Positions 23,545 to 37,430 of a stretch of 64,000 nt of DNA are shown here, piece by piece. A program made the position numbers and the translations under genes. The stretch lies in NCBI GenBank assembly GCA_033961575.1, contig CM066738.1:91213478-91277477 (forward strand). Direction: 5' to 3'. Source of the stretch: Aselliscus stoliczkanus (Eukaryota > Chordata > Mammalia > Chiroptera > Hipposideridae). The notes below the pieces were generated by a model. It saw nothing but the letters and a program-made list of their open reading frames with translations. It was not told the DNA's origin and made no database searches. Position 1 is the stretch's first letter. Each line of letters opens with the position of its first letter.

Positions 23545-24205
23545 TTTTTGAACATGAACATTTTCTGAACTCCATCCTAAAAAACAAATTTAGATCAACC
23601 ATGTTTGAGGAAAGACTAGAATATCTTCCCGTTTTCTCTATGGAAAAAATTACAAAATTGTCCCAAGAGGAGGTAAGCTAAGAGTATTTAACCCAAAAAA
23701 ATATAGAAGAGTATAATGGAGTGGATTGGGCTATAAATTAATAAAAATGTTATGTTATTTTCCTGGATTTTTGTAATATTTGTGGTACTTCTCAGCGTTT
23801 TAACATTTGTAATTTGCTATGCTTTCTCATTCTAGGAAAATGTTCATGTTTGTACTAATTTTATATTTGTCATTTTGTATTATTTTTGTTACAGAGCCCT
23901 CCCCTTCCCTGCCCCCGCCAAAAAAAAAAACAACCTCCAAAAAACCGAAACACTGTACAAGCTTCAGGCCCCTCTGTCCCTGCCCTACGGATCTGTGACT
24001 TGGTCACTGTCTTTGGGTCTCTTTGTGTTTCCTCCCAGTCAGGGTTGGTGCCCTGACCTTGCACCAGACCTTCCTCCAGGGAGAATTAAAGAGATGAGCC
24101 AGTTAATCCCACCACCACCCCTCACGCGTGCCTGCAGAGGCAAAGCACATGGCATCCATTATTTCAGTTGATCCTTATCGAAAACCATTAAGAAAAAAGC
24201 CCCTT
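23545..24205. other. Intergenic stretch, nothing assigned
   Basis: AT-rich, with a short A-run near 23922. No gene features. Confidence 0.35.
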
Positions 24206-24649
24206 GGGCCGGCTGTGTGGTGCGTTGGTTAAGAGCTGGCTTGGGACACCAGCTCTGAGCAGCAGGGCCTCGGTTTGGATCCCACATTACCGCCAGTCAT
24301 GCTGCGCCCTCTACAGCTAAGATGGTGAACAACAGCTCCACCTGGAGCTGGGCTGCTGGGAGTCTCCTACGACTGTGTAGGCTGCAGTGAGGCTGAAGTG
24401 GGCTGCCATGAGCTACCGCGAGTGGCCAGCAGCCAGTGTGAGCGGCTGGCAGCCGGTGTGAGCTGCCAAGAGTGGCCGTGAGCGTCCATCCAGTGGCCGA
24501 TGACCAATCTGCCTCACCCGGGAAGAGCACAATGATAATACCAACATGGGCCAGTGAAGCAACGTCCTCCACAACTAGACTGAAGAATAAAAGGACAGCA
24601 ACTTGACTGTTCCCCTTCCCCAATTCCCCCAATTAAAAACTAATCTTAA

Positions 24650-24650
<1 letters not shown>
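24206..24650 (+). mobile_element. tRNA-derived SINE, long form
   Basis: Head 'GGGCCGGCTGTGTGGTGCGTTGGTTAAGAGC', the GC-rich body, then 'CCCCTTCCCCAATTCCCCC'. The A-tail has turned into the adjacent AAAG/GGAA microsatellite. Confidence 0.88.
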
Positions 24651-24711
<61 letters not shown>

Positions 24712-24792
24712 CAGAGAAAGAAAGGAAGGAAGGAAGGAAGGAAGGAAGGAAGGAAGGAAGGAAGGAAGGAAGGAAAGAAAGAAAGAAAGAAA
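24651..24792. repeat. (GAAA)n - (GGAA)n - (GAAA)n compound microsatellite
   Basis: About 140 bases of pure purine tract directly continuing a SINE tail: GAAA units, a central GGAA block (about 24724-24772), then GAAA again. The K/E-rich frame is meaningless translation of the repeat. Confidence 0.97.
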
Positions 24793-24794
24793 AG

Positions 24795-25420
24795 GGGCTT
24801 CATTATTTTTTTCTTATAGAAATGTTCAAATAAATGTGTGCAAAGTGGGTGGAATAGCCACAGCCCACGCTGCAGGCTGGGCTTGATGAGGTCCCAGGGC
24901 CCTGGACTAGGCAGTGGAAGAACCAACCAGAAGTTAAACCGCGGGGTCCGAATCCTCTCTTTGTGCTGCTCCCACATTTCGTGGCACTTGGCATGGATGG
25001 TATGTGGTCACATCCGAATGCTTCCACCCAGCTTGGAAATGGGCAGAACCTGACTGGCGGGTTGGGGACAGGAGGCCAGCAGCAGCCTTGGGGCTCCTTT
25101 GGAACACAAAACGGGACTGAGGCTGTTTCTCCCAGGGGTCTGATGGGCTCAGGCCTGAGGGTGGGGGTGGGGCAGCAGCACGATCATTGGGGAACTTGGT
25201 CTGATTATGTGCCCTGTACCTCACCCCCGCCTATTCTGATACAAGCTGGAATGGGGGAGAGAACAGGTGCTTTTTGGAAAATTTCCCAGGCACATACGAT
25301 ACCCACCCACCTTTGGGATGCGAACCACCACCCAAGGGGGGCTCATGGGAGTTACTGAGAGCCCAGATCTGCTGACTGTGGAATGGAGCCATCTGTTCCT
25401 GGCGGAGGGTGGAGCAAGGG
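24795..25420. other. Intergenic stretch, nothing assigned
   Basis: GC-moderate. The overlapping frames on both strands (131 codons at 24963-25358) have no recognisable features. Confidence 0.35.
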
Positions 25421-25424
25421 CTTT

Positions 25425-25615
25425 GTACATCACCGGGCTGGGGGCTAGAATGCCTGGGTGGATCTCTGCATCACCTCCTCACTAGCCATTTGACCCTGGC
25501 AAGTCACTTGACCCTGGAATCTGCTATCTTGTCTATAAAATGGAAATAATGAAGCCCCTTATCTCGAATGTGATAATACACATAAAGCACTTAGCACAGA
25601 ATTTGACGTATCCCA
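25425..25615 (+). repeat. MIR fragment
   Basis: 'CACCTCCTCACTAGCCATTTGACCCTGGCAAGTCACTTGACC', then 'CTTGTCTATAAAATGGAAATAATG' and 'AAAGCACTTAGCACAGAATTTG', in MIR order. Confidence 0.8.
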
Positions 25616-26894
25616 CCACAAAATACTAGCCCCTACTGTTATTTCCTGTGCCGACATCAGCCAAGGGGGAAGAGAACTAGGTAGGTTCTCTTCTCTGAGG
25701 CCCAAGCGAGCGGCAGGCTCTTCCCCTCCTCCGCGTGGAGGAGGCAGGAGGCAGGATGCCAAAGGCTGGAGTCTTGTCCTGAAATCCAGCCCAGCCTGGA
25801 TCTCCTCTCAGCTCAGCTGGGACCACCCTCTTTTGTCAGAGGCTGGGGAGACTGGTTTGGGGAACCAGTCTCTGGTGTCACCCATCCCCATCCATTCTGC
25901 AGGGATCTGGGGGTTGTCCTGCAGACAGTTTTTCCTTTTCAGCAGGAACAGGTGGGAAGCCTGGAACCAGAGAAGAAAGCTGACGGAGGGGGTGGGCATG
26001 GCACCTGGCGGGTGTCTTTGGCACCCCTGTGAAGAAGGCAGCTTTTCTCAGGCTCCCCAGCCTACCCTTTTCTCTCCTCTCTGGCGGCCCAGATCCCTAA
26101 GCTGCTCAGGCCCTCACACTACCAAAGTGCCTGTTCAGGAAAGAAGGGGTTTAATAAACTCACTTTCATGATGGTATTGAGGACTGATGTATTTCAGCTA
26201 AGACAGGGCAGTGCCTTGCAGTGATTTTCAAATGGCAGCAGATGTTCTCACTCACGTCCTCAGACTGGAGAATGACAGGGGGTTGGCACTCTCCCTGAGG
26301 TGCTCTGTGGGCCTCTAGGGCTGGGGAGCTGTATTTGGAGAAGTACAGTTATTCTACAAGGAAGGATCTCCTCAGCCACAGGAGGCCCACTCCCTACTCT
26401 TCACTTCCTGAAGCCAGGCACGACAGAGTCAGCATTTGAACTCAAAACTCCGTCCCCCAACTCCTGCTGGGTCCAAGTGGGCAGTGGGGACAAAGGAGGG
26501 GCCTTCTTAGCTGCCAGCCTGGCCAGGCTGGCTCCTGGGCTGCAGAGCCCTCGTGGATGCTTGGGCATAAACCCAGGCACAGGCCCACTGTGTCCCAAAC
26601 TCTGGGGTCCATAGGTCTTCTCTGAAAGTTTCTGTTCCCTGTTCCTGGGAGCTGGGGAGAAGGGGACAAAAATGAAGATCTAACTCCAACACCCCTGTCT
26701 CTCCTGCTCAGCGATCATGGATAGACAGGAGGTACTTCAGAAGCATCTCCCTAGAGCTCAGCTGAGCTGATGACATAAGCTGTGCCCCCACCCCCCATTG
26801 TAGTAACCCTCCTGTCCCTACCTTCACTCCTTCCTCTCCCCTGCTGTGCCTACAGGACATCCCCCAATCTCCCTTGTCCCCACCACCAACAAAG
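25616..26894. other. Intergenic stretch, nothing assigned
   Basis: No element recognised. Overlapping frames at 26300-26692 occur on both strands with no exon signals I trust. Confidence 0.35.
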
Positions 26895-27315
26895 GCCAAT
26901 ACGTCTGAAATTAATTCAAGGTTAATTGGATGGACATGGACACACGGCAGCCACAGCAGCTGTTTGGTAAGTGTGGCTAAGAAGCTGGGTCCTGCTGGAG
27001 ATTAGATTAGACAAGTCTAATGTTTGAGGGCCTCTGGGCTGTGCCTTTTCAGATAACTCAAACCCCTGGACCCTCTCAAGTCCTGTGTGCTAGCACCAGC
27101 CTCCCTGTTCTAGCCTCGCATCTGTTGGATGCCCCCCCCGCCGCCCTCCCTCCCAGCAGTCAGAAGTAACAGATTTGATGTTACTTCTGGCAGCCGAATG
27201 GAAGGGCTTAAAACAGAGCCGAGAGAAAACCATCAGAGAGGGAGATCCATAACACAACCCATTTACATTAATTAAAGTGATATGTGGCCCAAATAAGCAT
27301 GTACATGTGTAAAAA
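26895..27315. promoter_or_regulatory. Candidate conserved non-coding block (possible enhancer)
   Basis: A repeat-free island between noisy sequences, rich in TAAT-type homeodomain cores ('GAAATTAATTCAAGGTTAATTGG', 'CATTAATTAAAGTG') and with 'AGATTAGATTAGACAAGTCTAATG'. I infer possible regulatory DNA from texture alone. No conservation data were available. Confidence 0.3.
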
Positions 27316-27389
27316 TATGAATTCTGTTAGGAAGGTGTCTATGGAGAGGGAGAGAGTAGGAAATGGGATCCAAAGGAAATGAGAGAAGA

Positions 27390-27545
27390 AAGAGAGGGAG
27401 AGAGAGACTGAGAGGGGGAAGGGGAGGGGGAGAGAGAGAGGAGAGAAAGAGGAAAAGAAGGAAGCGGAGGAAGGAAGGAAGGAAGGAAGGAAGGAAGGAA
27501 GGAAGGAAGGAAGGAAGGAAGGAAGGAAGGAAGGAAGGAAGGAAA
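27390..27545. repeat. Purine-rich tract ending in (GGAA)n
   Basis: Mixed GA-rich DNA, then about 19 perfect GGAA/AAGG units at 27469-27544. Predicted proteins here are repeat artefacts. Confidence 0.95.
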
Positions 27546-28485
27546 AGTCTTTACAAACCACCGCTAAATGCTTCTTTTGGAAATAAAGTTTGGATTTCTT
27601 TTTTTCACATAAAACCACCGAGCCCATATGATTTTCAAAACCGGAAAATGTGTTGATTAACAATTTCTTAAGTGTACTGGCAAAGAATTAATCCCTGGTC
27701 ATTCTCAGAAGGTGAAAGAACTCACAAGACTCAGAAAAGTAGGAGAACAAAGAAAGTCTTACTAAAAGTTGGGCAGAGAGAGAATGCCCGTGGCAGTGTG
27801 TAAAGAAGACGGCTGCCTCGGGTTTCTATTGGGTTGTCGAAAAAGTCATGATGCATTTTTGCAACAAAAAAACATAGAAAAAATATGTCATGACTTTTCT
27901 GACAACCCAATATTTCAAAGAGAAATACTGGCAAAAGGAGTTTGCCAGGGCAGAGCCTGGTAGGGACAACTGCACCTAACTTCAGGTTAGCTTTTTCTTG
28001 TACAGGAAAGGGGGAGTCAGTCAGGAAGGTCTGAGGCCTGACTCACTTCCCAGGATCTGGTCTGTTTCAAGATGATGTTATCTCAGGACTCCGAACTTGA
28101 ACTCAGGACTCGACCACTGAAACTTGGGGTTTTATGATTCATGAGTAAAAACTGTAAGGGAGTTGCAAATTGGATTCTGGTATCTGGGCACCTGAAGGTT
28201 AAGAAATTACCCTTCCCAGGTTAGGATTCTGTTGATTAAATGGATTAACGAGGTATTATGGGGACCCTCGAGAAAGGGAACAGGAGTTCTTCAGTTAATC
28301 AGGGAAGGGGGCAACAAAGAGGAAACAGCTGACTACTAAGGTGGATCAAATTGCAAACTAAGTGTAACTACAAATGGCTAGATTGCGAGCTATGAGGTCA
28401 AACTGCAAACTAGCTGAGTCTAATTACATTATTGATTCCCGAATTTCACCATTACATTAAGGGCATCCTTTTTTTTTTTTCTTTT
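27546..28485. other. Old repeat-like tract carrying a MITE; family unassigned
   Basis: The sequence around the MITE ('GAACTCACAAGACTCAGAAAAGTAGGAG', 'CTTACTAAAAG') looks like an old LTR-type element in reverse. I cannot name it. No coding frame is seen. Confidence 0.25.
27829..27910. mobile_element. 82-bp palindromic mariner-type MITE
   Basis: It begins TTGGGTTGTCGAAAAAGTCA and ends with the inverse TGACTTTTCTGACAACCCAA. It is flanked by TA at 27827-27828 and 27911-27912. Nearly the whole element is two inverted arms around a short A-rich loop, like primate MADE1 in design but with a different end sequence. Confidence 0.93.
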
Positions 28486-29109
28486 GTCCAAAAGCCATTT
28501 CAAGGCTCACAGAACAAAGGACAAAGGACAGATATGATGTTGTTTTTAAAAACATAGTTAGAAACAAAGAGAGAAGTATCTCTCTGCACGCAAGAAGGGA
28601 AAGCAGTGTTTCAGGGATGATCACAGGTGGGCGACCACTGGCCACGCCGTCCCGTGGCGATGTCACCTGACAGTGCTATTGTGAGGTTCAGACTTTGAAC
28701 TGGTGACGGGACAGAACAGTTCCATGGTGGGACCTGAACCAGGTGGCAAAGAGGAGAAATGGCAGTGGAGAGTTGTGTACACTTTGCTCTAGATCCTTAT
28801 ACTGTAATGAGGGAGAGGATTCCTGGAGCCTGAATGACTTTGAAGCCTTCCACAGATCAGCCGTGAGCCAAATATAGGAACCCTCCCTGAGGCTCTGCAT
28901 GGTAGGTTGTGGTCAGGGATTGTTAACCCAGAAAGCTCCCTGGAGATGAGTGCTAGAAGCCAGAGGCATAAAGCCAGAGGCTGACCAGGCTGGGCAGGAT
29001 ATATTGTCTCTGGAAGTGGGTGAGAGAGAGCCTTTTGATCTTCAGGGGGACAGTGAGACCACCCTCCCTCCCAGCACAATCCCTTAATGTGCCTTTCTCA
29101 GCATCTTTT
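28486..29109. other. Intergenic stretch, nothing assigned
   Basis: No recognised gene or repeat. It follows a T-run at about 28470. Confidence 0.35.
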
Positions 29110-29229
29110 TTTTTTTTTTTTTTGAGGGCAGTGTCACTGGCCCTCATATGTGGGACCCGAACCGGGGCTGCTGGCTTCCCAAGCCAGCGCTTAACCACCG
29201 CGCTGCGCCACTCGCCACTCGGCCAGCCC
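29110..29229 (-). mobile_element. tRNA-derived SINE, short form, minus strand
   Basis: T-run, 'GAGGGCAGTGTCACTGGCCCTCATATGTGGGACCCGAACC', then the reverse of the tRNA-like head ending 'CACTCGGCCAGCCC'. A TCTCAGCATCTTT direct repeat lies on both sides (29096 and 29230). A small internal duplication (GCGCTGCGCCACTCGCCACTCG) sits near the head. Confidence 0.93.
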
Positions 29230-29241
29230 TCTCAGCATCTT

Positions 29242-31149
<1,908 letters not shown>

Positions 31150-31965
31150 AAAAATATTTAAAACTATAGAAAAATGAGCAAAGGTATAAACGCACAAGTC
31201 AACACACACACAAGAAAAGATGTAAGAACAGCCCTTACACATATAAAAATATGTAGAGAAATGCTAATTAAAACCACAGAGAGACACCATTTCTCACTTA
31301 TCAGATTGGCCAAAAAGCAGTAGCTTGACAAGCACGTTGTTGGAGAGGCTGCAGGGAGATAGCCCATCTTAGGCATTGCTGGTGGGGATGTGCAACGGCA
31401 CAACCCCACAGACAGTTGTCAACACCTTAGAAAACTACAGGTGTCCTTCCACTCAGGAACCCCACTGCAGGAGCTTGCCCTGAAGATACACCCCAACAAT
31501 ATGGAAATACATGCATATGCAGGGTTCATGGCCACACAATTTGTGATTGCAAAACATAGGAAACGACCTAAATGTCAAAGCACAAGAGACTGGTTGAATA
31601 AAGGAGGGAACACCCACCCCATGGAACACAATGTAGCTGTGAAGTGAATGAGGAAGACATCTTTGAACTAATAGGAAGTAATTTTCAGGATATGCCATAA
31701 ATGAAAAAAGCAAACTGCACGAAAGAGCATATAGTATTATCTTTTATGTGAGAAGGAAGGGAAAATAATAAAACATGCATCTGCCTATTTTTTTCCCCAA
31801 AAGAAGCAAGGGAAGGAAACGACTGAAATTGGGGATCTACGCCGGGCAGGTGGGGGACGGAGGCTGGAGGGGAGATTTATGAGAGCAACACTTCTCTGAT
31901 GGTACCTTTTTATTTAGTTTTGACTTTCGGATACGTCAATATTCTATATTAAAAAAACTGATTAA
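31150..31965 (+). mobile_element. L1 3' fragment (old L1M type)
   Basis: 'GAAATGCTAATTAAAACCACAGAGAGACACCATTTCTCAC', 'GTTGGAGAGGCTGCAGGGAGATAG', 'AACCCCACTGCAGG' and 'ACAATGTAGCTGTGAAG' mark the end of ORF2 and the 3' UTR. Many stops; not functional. Confidence 0.75.
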
Positions 31966-32149
31966 ATCAACAAGGATGGGGGGTACCGTAAGATTGAATT
32001 CAAGTGGAAATAAATGAATCCAACTGTATTTCAAATGAATCAAATAACCTAATGAAAGAAAAAAGAGGTGATCCATGTAATTTTTTGAATACAGTACTTT
32101 ATCCCTCAATATTCAGGCTAAAAGAACCAGAAATAAATCTTGATTGCTG

Positions 32150-32395
32150 AGAAAGCTTGCCTTTTGCAGTGGTATAAAAAACATTATTGTGGCAATTGAC
32201 AAACTGGAATATAGATTTTAGATTTAAAAAATTATATCAATATTACAAATGTAAATAATGTTTACAAGGTATCAGATTCCCTAAATTTGATTACATAAAA
32301 GAGTATTCTTGTTCTTAGGAAATACATACTGAAGCATTCTTGCAGCTTTTCCTAAATAAGTTTGAAATGATTTCAAAATTAAAAAAAAAAAAGAA
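32150..32395 (+). mobile_element. Old LINE-like 3' end with A-tail
   Basis: 'GTGGCAATTGACAAACTGGAATATAGATTTTAG', 'GTATTCTTGTTCTTAGGAAATACATACTGAAGCATT', then an A-rich tail near 32380. The same repeat type is seen antisense at 52060-52790. Family name uncertain. Confidence 0.5.
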
Positions 32396-32404
32396 AAACA
32401 CAAG

Positions 32405-32585
32405 CCCTCACGTTTCATGCATTGACCATACAGTGGACACGAGGCTAAGATTTTTCATCCATTCCCTAATTTAACCCTCATAACACTGAACTAGGAAGTT
32501 TTCTATTCCCATTTTACAGCTGGGAAACCTGGGATCAGGGAGACTACATTACTTGCCCAAGGTCATGCTGCCATTATTTTGAGGA
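32405..32585 (-). repeat. MIR fragment, minus strand
   Basis: 'CCCATTTTACAGCTGGGAAACC' and 'TTGCCCAAGGTCATGC' are the reverse complement of MIR's conserved core. Confidence 0.75.
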
Positions 32586-33927
32586 TAATTTGAAGCCAAG
32601 TTGGCCCGACTCTGCAATCCTTTGTCCTCACCCACCTCCTCTTCCAAACATTGAGTGAATGAAAGACTAAATGTTCCAGATAAGACTTTGTCATTTCTCC
32701 CTAGCCATGCCATGGGGCTTTCTCTTCTCAGTGCATTGGTTTCCACATCTTTAACCTAATTCCCTGTCTCACTGGTGTGTGTGATAAGCTAATGGGGTGA
32801 CAGCCGCATGTGTGGTGTGACAAACAGAAGAAAAGATCTCAGCATATTCCAGGGGTTGTAACTTAGCTGGGGGAAGGTATGAGGGACCCTGCACACAGAA
32901 TGAGGGTTTTCACAAGGATGGGGGGTTGGGCTCACTATTGCCAGTGTAAGCTCATGGCGGGTGGGGAGAGGTCCACACTGGAAAAGCGAGGGGAGTTGTT
33001 GTTGAGTGGGACAGGGCCACTTCTTACTATAACTCCTGGCCTCTCCTCTGCCCCTCCAAGAGGGAGTCAGCCTTGCTCAAAAAGAAACTGTTTCCATATG
33101 TCCTGTTTATTCTATTTCCTTCTGTCGTCAGAAGAGGCCAGGGATCATTTATCTCATCCTTCAGCAGAATGAAAGAGACAGGTGGGCTGGGCCTAGCCGC
33201 TCAGGTACCTTGCTGCCCACCAGCGGAGCTAGAAGGCCAGGTGCAGTGTCCCAGTGAAACCAGGCAGACACCTGGTATCCATCCCAGGGATGCTCACATT
33301 ATGTTGTTGTTGTCAGAACCCCTATTGGCAAAACAATAAAGAGGTACTCTGATTACAGCAGGGAGGCTAGACCCCCTTTCCCATCCCTGCCCCCTGAGGG
33401 ACCTCCGCTCAGTCTCTGCACAGCAGGAAAGCCACTGCCTCCATTGCCAGTAAAACCTCCTCCATCTCCCCTGTCCACCCCGCATGCTCCCTTGCAGGCC
33501 TGAGGCAGCCCTGGACATTAAATTAGCTTAGTTTCCCCTTGAGTGTGGGAGTAGGGCACTTGGACATTCGCCTTAGCACCGGCCCCATTCGAGGACTGCA
33601 GCCGGACCTGGGACTTCCTCCTGGCATGTGTGTGTCAGGAGGGGCCTGCGGGGGAGGGAGCTACAGAGTGGAACAGGACTTGCTACCTGCTGGGCACCGG
33701 AGGCTGGAGTGAGATACTGTGTTCAACGAGTCTTGGGAGGAGTCTGACCCTGGGGCAGTGTCACCAGGGAATTTGTATAGAACACTTGTGACACTGAAAG
33801 GGGGACACTATTAATAACTACACTGGGTACCTTTCTGTGGCAAGGTGGGAGGAACAGTAACCTGCCTTTGGAGGATCCATTGGAAATGAAGGTGAGAGGC
33901 TCTGAGGTGCCCGTGGGAGTTGGGGGG
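32586..33927. other. Intergenic stretch, nothing assigned
   Basis: The frames at 32879-33172 and 33073-33339 have no recognisable domain or exon signals that I trust. Confidence 0.35.
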
Positions 33928-34367
33928 TGTAGTGGGTTGAATGGGGCTCCCCAAAAGGTATATCCATGTACTAATCTTGGAACTTGTGAATGTGACATTA
34001 TTTGGAAAAAGGGCCTTTGCAGACGTAATTACGTTGAGGATCTTGAGATGAGATCGTCCTGGATTATCTGGATGGGCCTAATTCCAATGGCAAGGTCCTT
34101 AGAGAGACAGAATAAGGGAGAAGACACAGGGACCCCGAGGAGAAGGCCAGGCGAAGACACAGGCAGGGGTTGCAGTGATGCGGCCACAGGAAGAGCTGGA
34201 GCAACCAGAAGCTGGAGGAGGCAGGAAGGATTCTCATCTAGGTCCTCTGGAGGGAGCATGCCCTGTTGGTGCCTTGATCTTGGACTCAGAACAGTTAGGG
34301 AATTAAATTTCTCTTGTTTTAAGCTACCAAGTTTACATAATTTGTCACAGCAGCCCTAGGAAACACA
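33928..34367 (+). mobile_element. MLT1-like (ERVL-MaLR) solo LTR, near full length
   Basis: It begins TGTAGTGGGTTGAATGG and continues 'TTTGGAAAAAGGGCCTTTGCAGACGTAATTACGTTGAGGATC', 'GAGATGAGATCGTCCTGGATTA', 'TCCTCTGGAGGGAGCATG' and 'TTTTAAGCTACCAAGTTTACATAATTTGTCACAGCAGCCCTAGGAAACACA'. This is canonical MLT1 order, from TG to CA, about 440 bp. Confidence 0.85.
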
Positions 34368-35952
34368 CTTGTATTTTGGGCCAGGGGAGTTTTACGGACA
34401 CCTCCCCGCAGAAGCTCTGTCCCTCCCAGGGCCTGTTTCCTGAATTGCATTGCTCTCATGCAACAGAGGTCACCCACCACCTCCCATTCCTGGGGCCCCG
34501 CGTGGGAGTCAGTCCTGTGCAGGGAGAAGGTAGGACTCCAGGCCCAAAAAGGTCTCTCTGGGAGCCCTGAGCCACTGGAACCCCTAGGCGGCTGCCCTGA
34601 CCCAGGCCCCCGTGTCTCAGAGAGAGGCCTAACCTGCTCTGTCCAATGAGGCATCTAGACAGGAAGCAGGGTCAGCAGGACTGGCCTGGAGCCCAATGGA
34701 GGGAGCAAGGGAAGGTAAAGTCAGACCCCCTCTAATGTCCCCCCCTGTGGCCTTGTCTCTCCGCCTGACCACAAGCATCTGTTTCCCCAGAGGCCCTCAG
34801 CCCTGCCCTGTCTCCACTCAGCCTGGCCCCTTTCATCACTTTTAAGAGGGCCTAATAAACTTGTTCCTTCCTAGGCTTGATTACAGAACTTCCTCTCCCA
34901 GGGTACTTGTAGTTTTAATTGGGGGTGGGGGAAGGCTTTCTCAAGTTTAGGTGGAATTTCACGTTACACCCAGTTCCTGGTGGCGCATTTTAGGGCACAG
35001 CCCCCACCCCCCACCCCAGAAGGAGCAGTGGTCCTGACGTTCCATCACACTCATTACACTTTCTAACTAATGTCTGAGGTTCCTCCATAAATACGATAGA
35101 ATCTGTAAATATCCTGCAGAGTGGGGGAAATATTAGTATTTTCCCCACAAATACTAGCATACCATTTGGACAATAGTTTCTACAGACCCTCAACAGTCCT
35201 CCACACATCAAGCCAGAATATTTCCTATTCCCGGATGGACTTTACCTAGATGGACTCTACCCTTGGATGTCTGAGCCACTCTTAATGGGGGAGGAGGGAG
35301 TCACTGATATGCAGCTGAAGCCAAACTTGATACTGATGAGAGGATTTGGAAGGGAGAGAGGAGGAGAAAGGGCATTGAGTAGAGGGGTGGAGAGCAATGG
35401 CTGGAGGAAAGCCTGGAGGAGGTCAAGTGTGTTGAGTGGAGGCAACTCATCTATATAGGGGAGCAGTGGGGGTAAAGCTGGGAAGGCTGGTGGGAGCCAG
35501 GCTGCAGGCGGCCTTAAAGGAATCTGAAAGCCACTAGATTGCTGCTTACCTCGGTAAGTTGCTTTCTCCTGGCCTGGGACTTACGCGGGGGAATCATAAA
35601 ACCTGAGGATTTACTTAGATCAGAGACTTTTAAGTATGTGTCAACAGACCTCATGGGGATCCAAGACCCTCCTGTCAAATCCCGTAAGATGTGCCACACC
35701 TATGTGTATTTTTCGGGAGAGAGGCCCCCAACTTCCATCTAACAGGCCTATGGCTCCTAAACAGTTAAAAATCACTGCCCCAGATGCTTTCAGCAAGAAA
35801 GGTCTCTCCCTGACTTTGTGTAGGCTCAAAAGAGCCTTTGGTGTTTCGGGGAGCCGAGGAGTGAACACAGTAAAATCAAGGTAAAAAAATTTAATTTGGT
35901 AAAAAAATACCTATAGAAAAATGTGTTTTAATTCCATCCTATTATCATTATG

Positions 35953-35954
<2 letters not shown>
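34368..35954. other. Intergenic stretch, nothing assigned
   Basis: A short AT-rich, repeat-free part at about 34840-34930 ('CTAATAAACTTG', 'GCTTGATTACAG', 'TAGTTTTAATTGG') could be conserved. No gene recognised. Confidence 0.35.

Positions 35955-35995
<41 letters not shown>
35955..35995. repeat. (AC)n microsatellite
   Basis: About 20 perfect AC units. Confidence 0.97.
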
Positions 35996-35997
<2 letters not shown>

Positions 35998-36283
35998 GAT
36001 GCACCATGTAACATTTCAGTCAACAACAGACCGCATATACGATAGTGGTCCCATCAGATTGTAAAGCAGCTGAAAATTTTTCATCATCTAGTGACGTCAT
36101 AGCTGTCTTTACATAGTCATAGCAGAATGCATTACTGATGTATTTGTGGTGATGCTGGGAAACAAACTCACCACGATGCTAGTAATAGAAAAGTACCATA
36201 CTTACATTGTGCAACGTGCTGTGTAGACATGGAGCCTAGGGGCAATAGGCTACACCATATAGCCTAGGTGTGTCGTAGGCTAG
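35994..36283 (+). mobile_element. Old DNA-transposon-like repeat, one end at the (AC)n
   Basis: It starts 'CAGTGATGCACCATGTAACATTTCAGTCAACAACAGACCGCATATACGA' and ends 'AGGCTACACCATATAGCCTAGGTGTGTCGTAGGCTAGACCA', a widespread mammalian repeat I recognise by text but cannot name safely. Confidence 0.5.
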
Positions 36284-36675
36284 ACCATTTTGGGGTCCTG
36301 GTGTGCTTGGGCTGGGGGATTTGCTGCAAGCCCCAGCAGAAAAGCCACTGGGGGGTTCCAGCCTGGGTTAGGCTTCCCCTTCCCTGTCTTGGGACCTCCT
36401 CGTGGGAAGGGGCCCCCAGGTCTGCAGCTGCTCTGCTTGCTCTGGTGACATGTGGCCAACGAGGGAGTGTTGGGCAGGGGGGTCAGGAGAGTCCGGAGCC
36501 CTGGATCGCGGGGCACATGAGTGCTGCTCTCTGCGTGGACACCCAGGCTGAGTGAGGAACTCAGCCACGCCTGGAGTGTTCCAGCTCCCCCGACTCCTTT
36601 TCTTTCCTTGAATGGAAGGGAGCTGGGGTGGCTTTACAATCAAGCGCAAAGGACTGAGATGTTCCATGGTTAGTT

Positions 36676-36908
36676 GAATCTGGCTTTGCCGAGTTTAGGA
36701 TTGTAGCCCAGCTCCTCCATGTCTTGGTTCTGTGACCTTGCACAAATGACTTGACCTCAGTGCCTCAACATCCCTATCTGTAACATACAGCATAGTAACA
36801 AAGCTCAGTCACAAGGTGGAAGAGGGTTAATTGAGTTAATAGTGTCAAGTTCTCAGAATAATGCTGGCACATACTAGGTGCCCAGTAAAAGTGAGTGATT
36901 ATTATTGT
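36676..36908 (+). repeat. MIR, nearly full length
   Basis: 'CTGTGACCTTGCACAAATGACTTGACCTCAGTGCCTCAAC', then 'GGTTAATTGAGTTAATAG' and 'GCTGGCACATACTAGGTGCCCAGTAAA', in MIR order. Confidence 0.85.
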
Positions 36909-37198
36909 TTGCCCATTATCCATGGATAGTGCCTTAGGCCTTAGCTGCACTGCTCTAATGGCGGAATTGCTGGCATCCGTCAATAAGGAACATTTTAGGG
37001 ATAGGGAGTTCTCAGGGCCTCGCGCAAGCTGGTACATTTGCAGGTAGTTCCAGCCCTAGTCAGAAAGGCTTCTGTTCTCCTTATGTCTCTGGCTGGAGAA
37101 AGGATTTCTGAGTGCACTAGTCTTCCTGTCCCCTCCATGTCCTGTGACCCCTGGGACACATGGATAAGTTTCGAGCAGGGAGATTGGTCTGGTCTTTT

Positions 37199-37297
37199 TT
37201 TTTTGAGGGCAGTGTCACTGGCCCTCGTATGTGGGACCGAACCGGGGCCACTGGCTTCCCAAGCCAGTGCTTAACCGCTGCGCCACTCAGCCGGGCC
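37199..37297 (-). mobile_element. tRNA-derived SINE, short form, with 14-bp target-site duplication
   Basis: A T-run, 'GAGGGCAGTGTCACTGGCCCTCGTATGTGGG' and the reversed head ending 'CCACTCAGCCGGGCC'. TGGTCTGGTCTTTT flanks it at 37185-37198 and 37298-37311. Confidence 0.93.
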
Positions 37298-37392
37298 TGG
37301 TCTGGTCTTTTGCCTCAATAAGACTGAGCTAGGTGTGCTGCTTACCACACGCAGGCTGTCTGGGAATCAGGTATCTGCTGACAGCAGGCTTG

Positions 37393-37393
<1 letters not shown>

Positions 37394-37427
<34 letters not shown>
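37394..37427. repeat. (GT)n microsatellite
   Basis: About 16 GT units. Confidence 0.95.

Positions 37428-37430
<3 letters not shown>

Noticed and set aside
24651..24792. CRISPR-like or phased repeat array
   Set aside because: A tetranucleotide microsatellite without spacers. Nothing in the window resembles a CRISPR array, integron or prokaryotic operon.
24603..24833. Lys/Glu-rich small protein
   Set aside because: Purely the GAAA/GGAA repeat and SINE tail.
27268..27663. 131-codon minus-strand frame with Phe/Leu/Pro/Ser repeats
   Set aside because: The (GGAA)n tract read in reverse, flanked by unrelated sequence.
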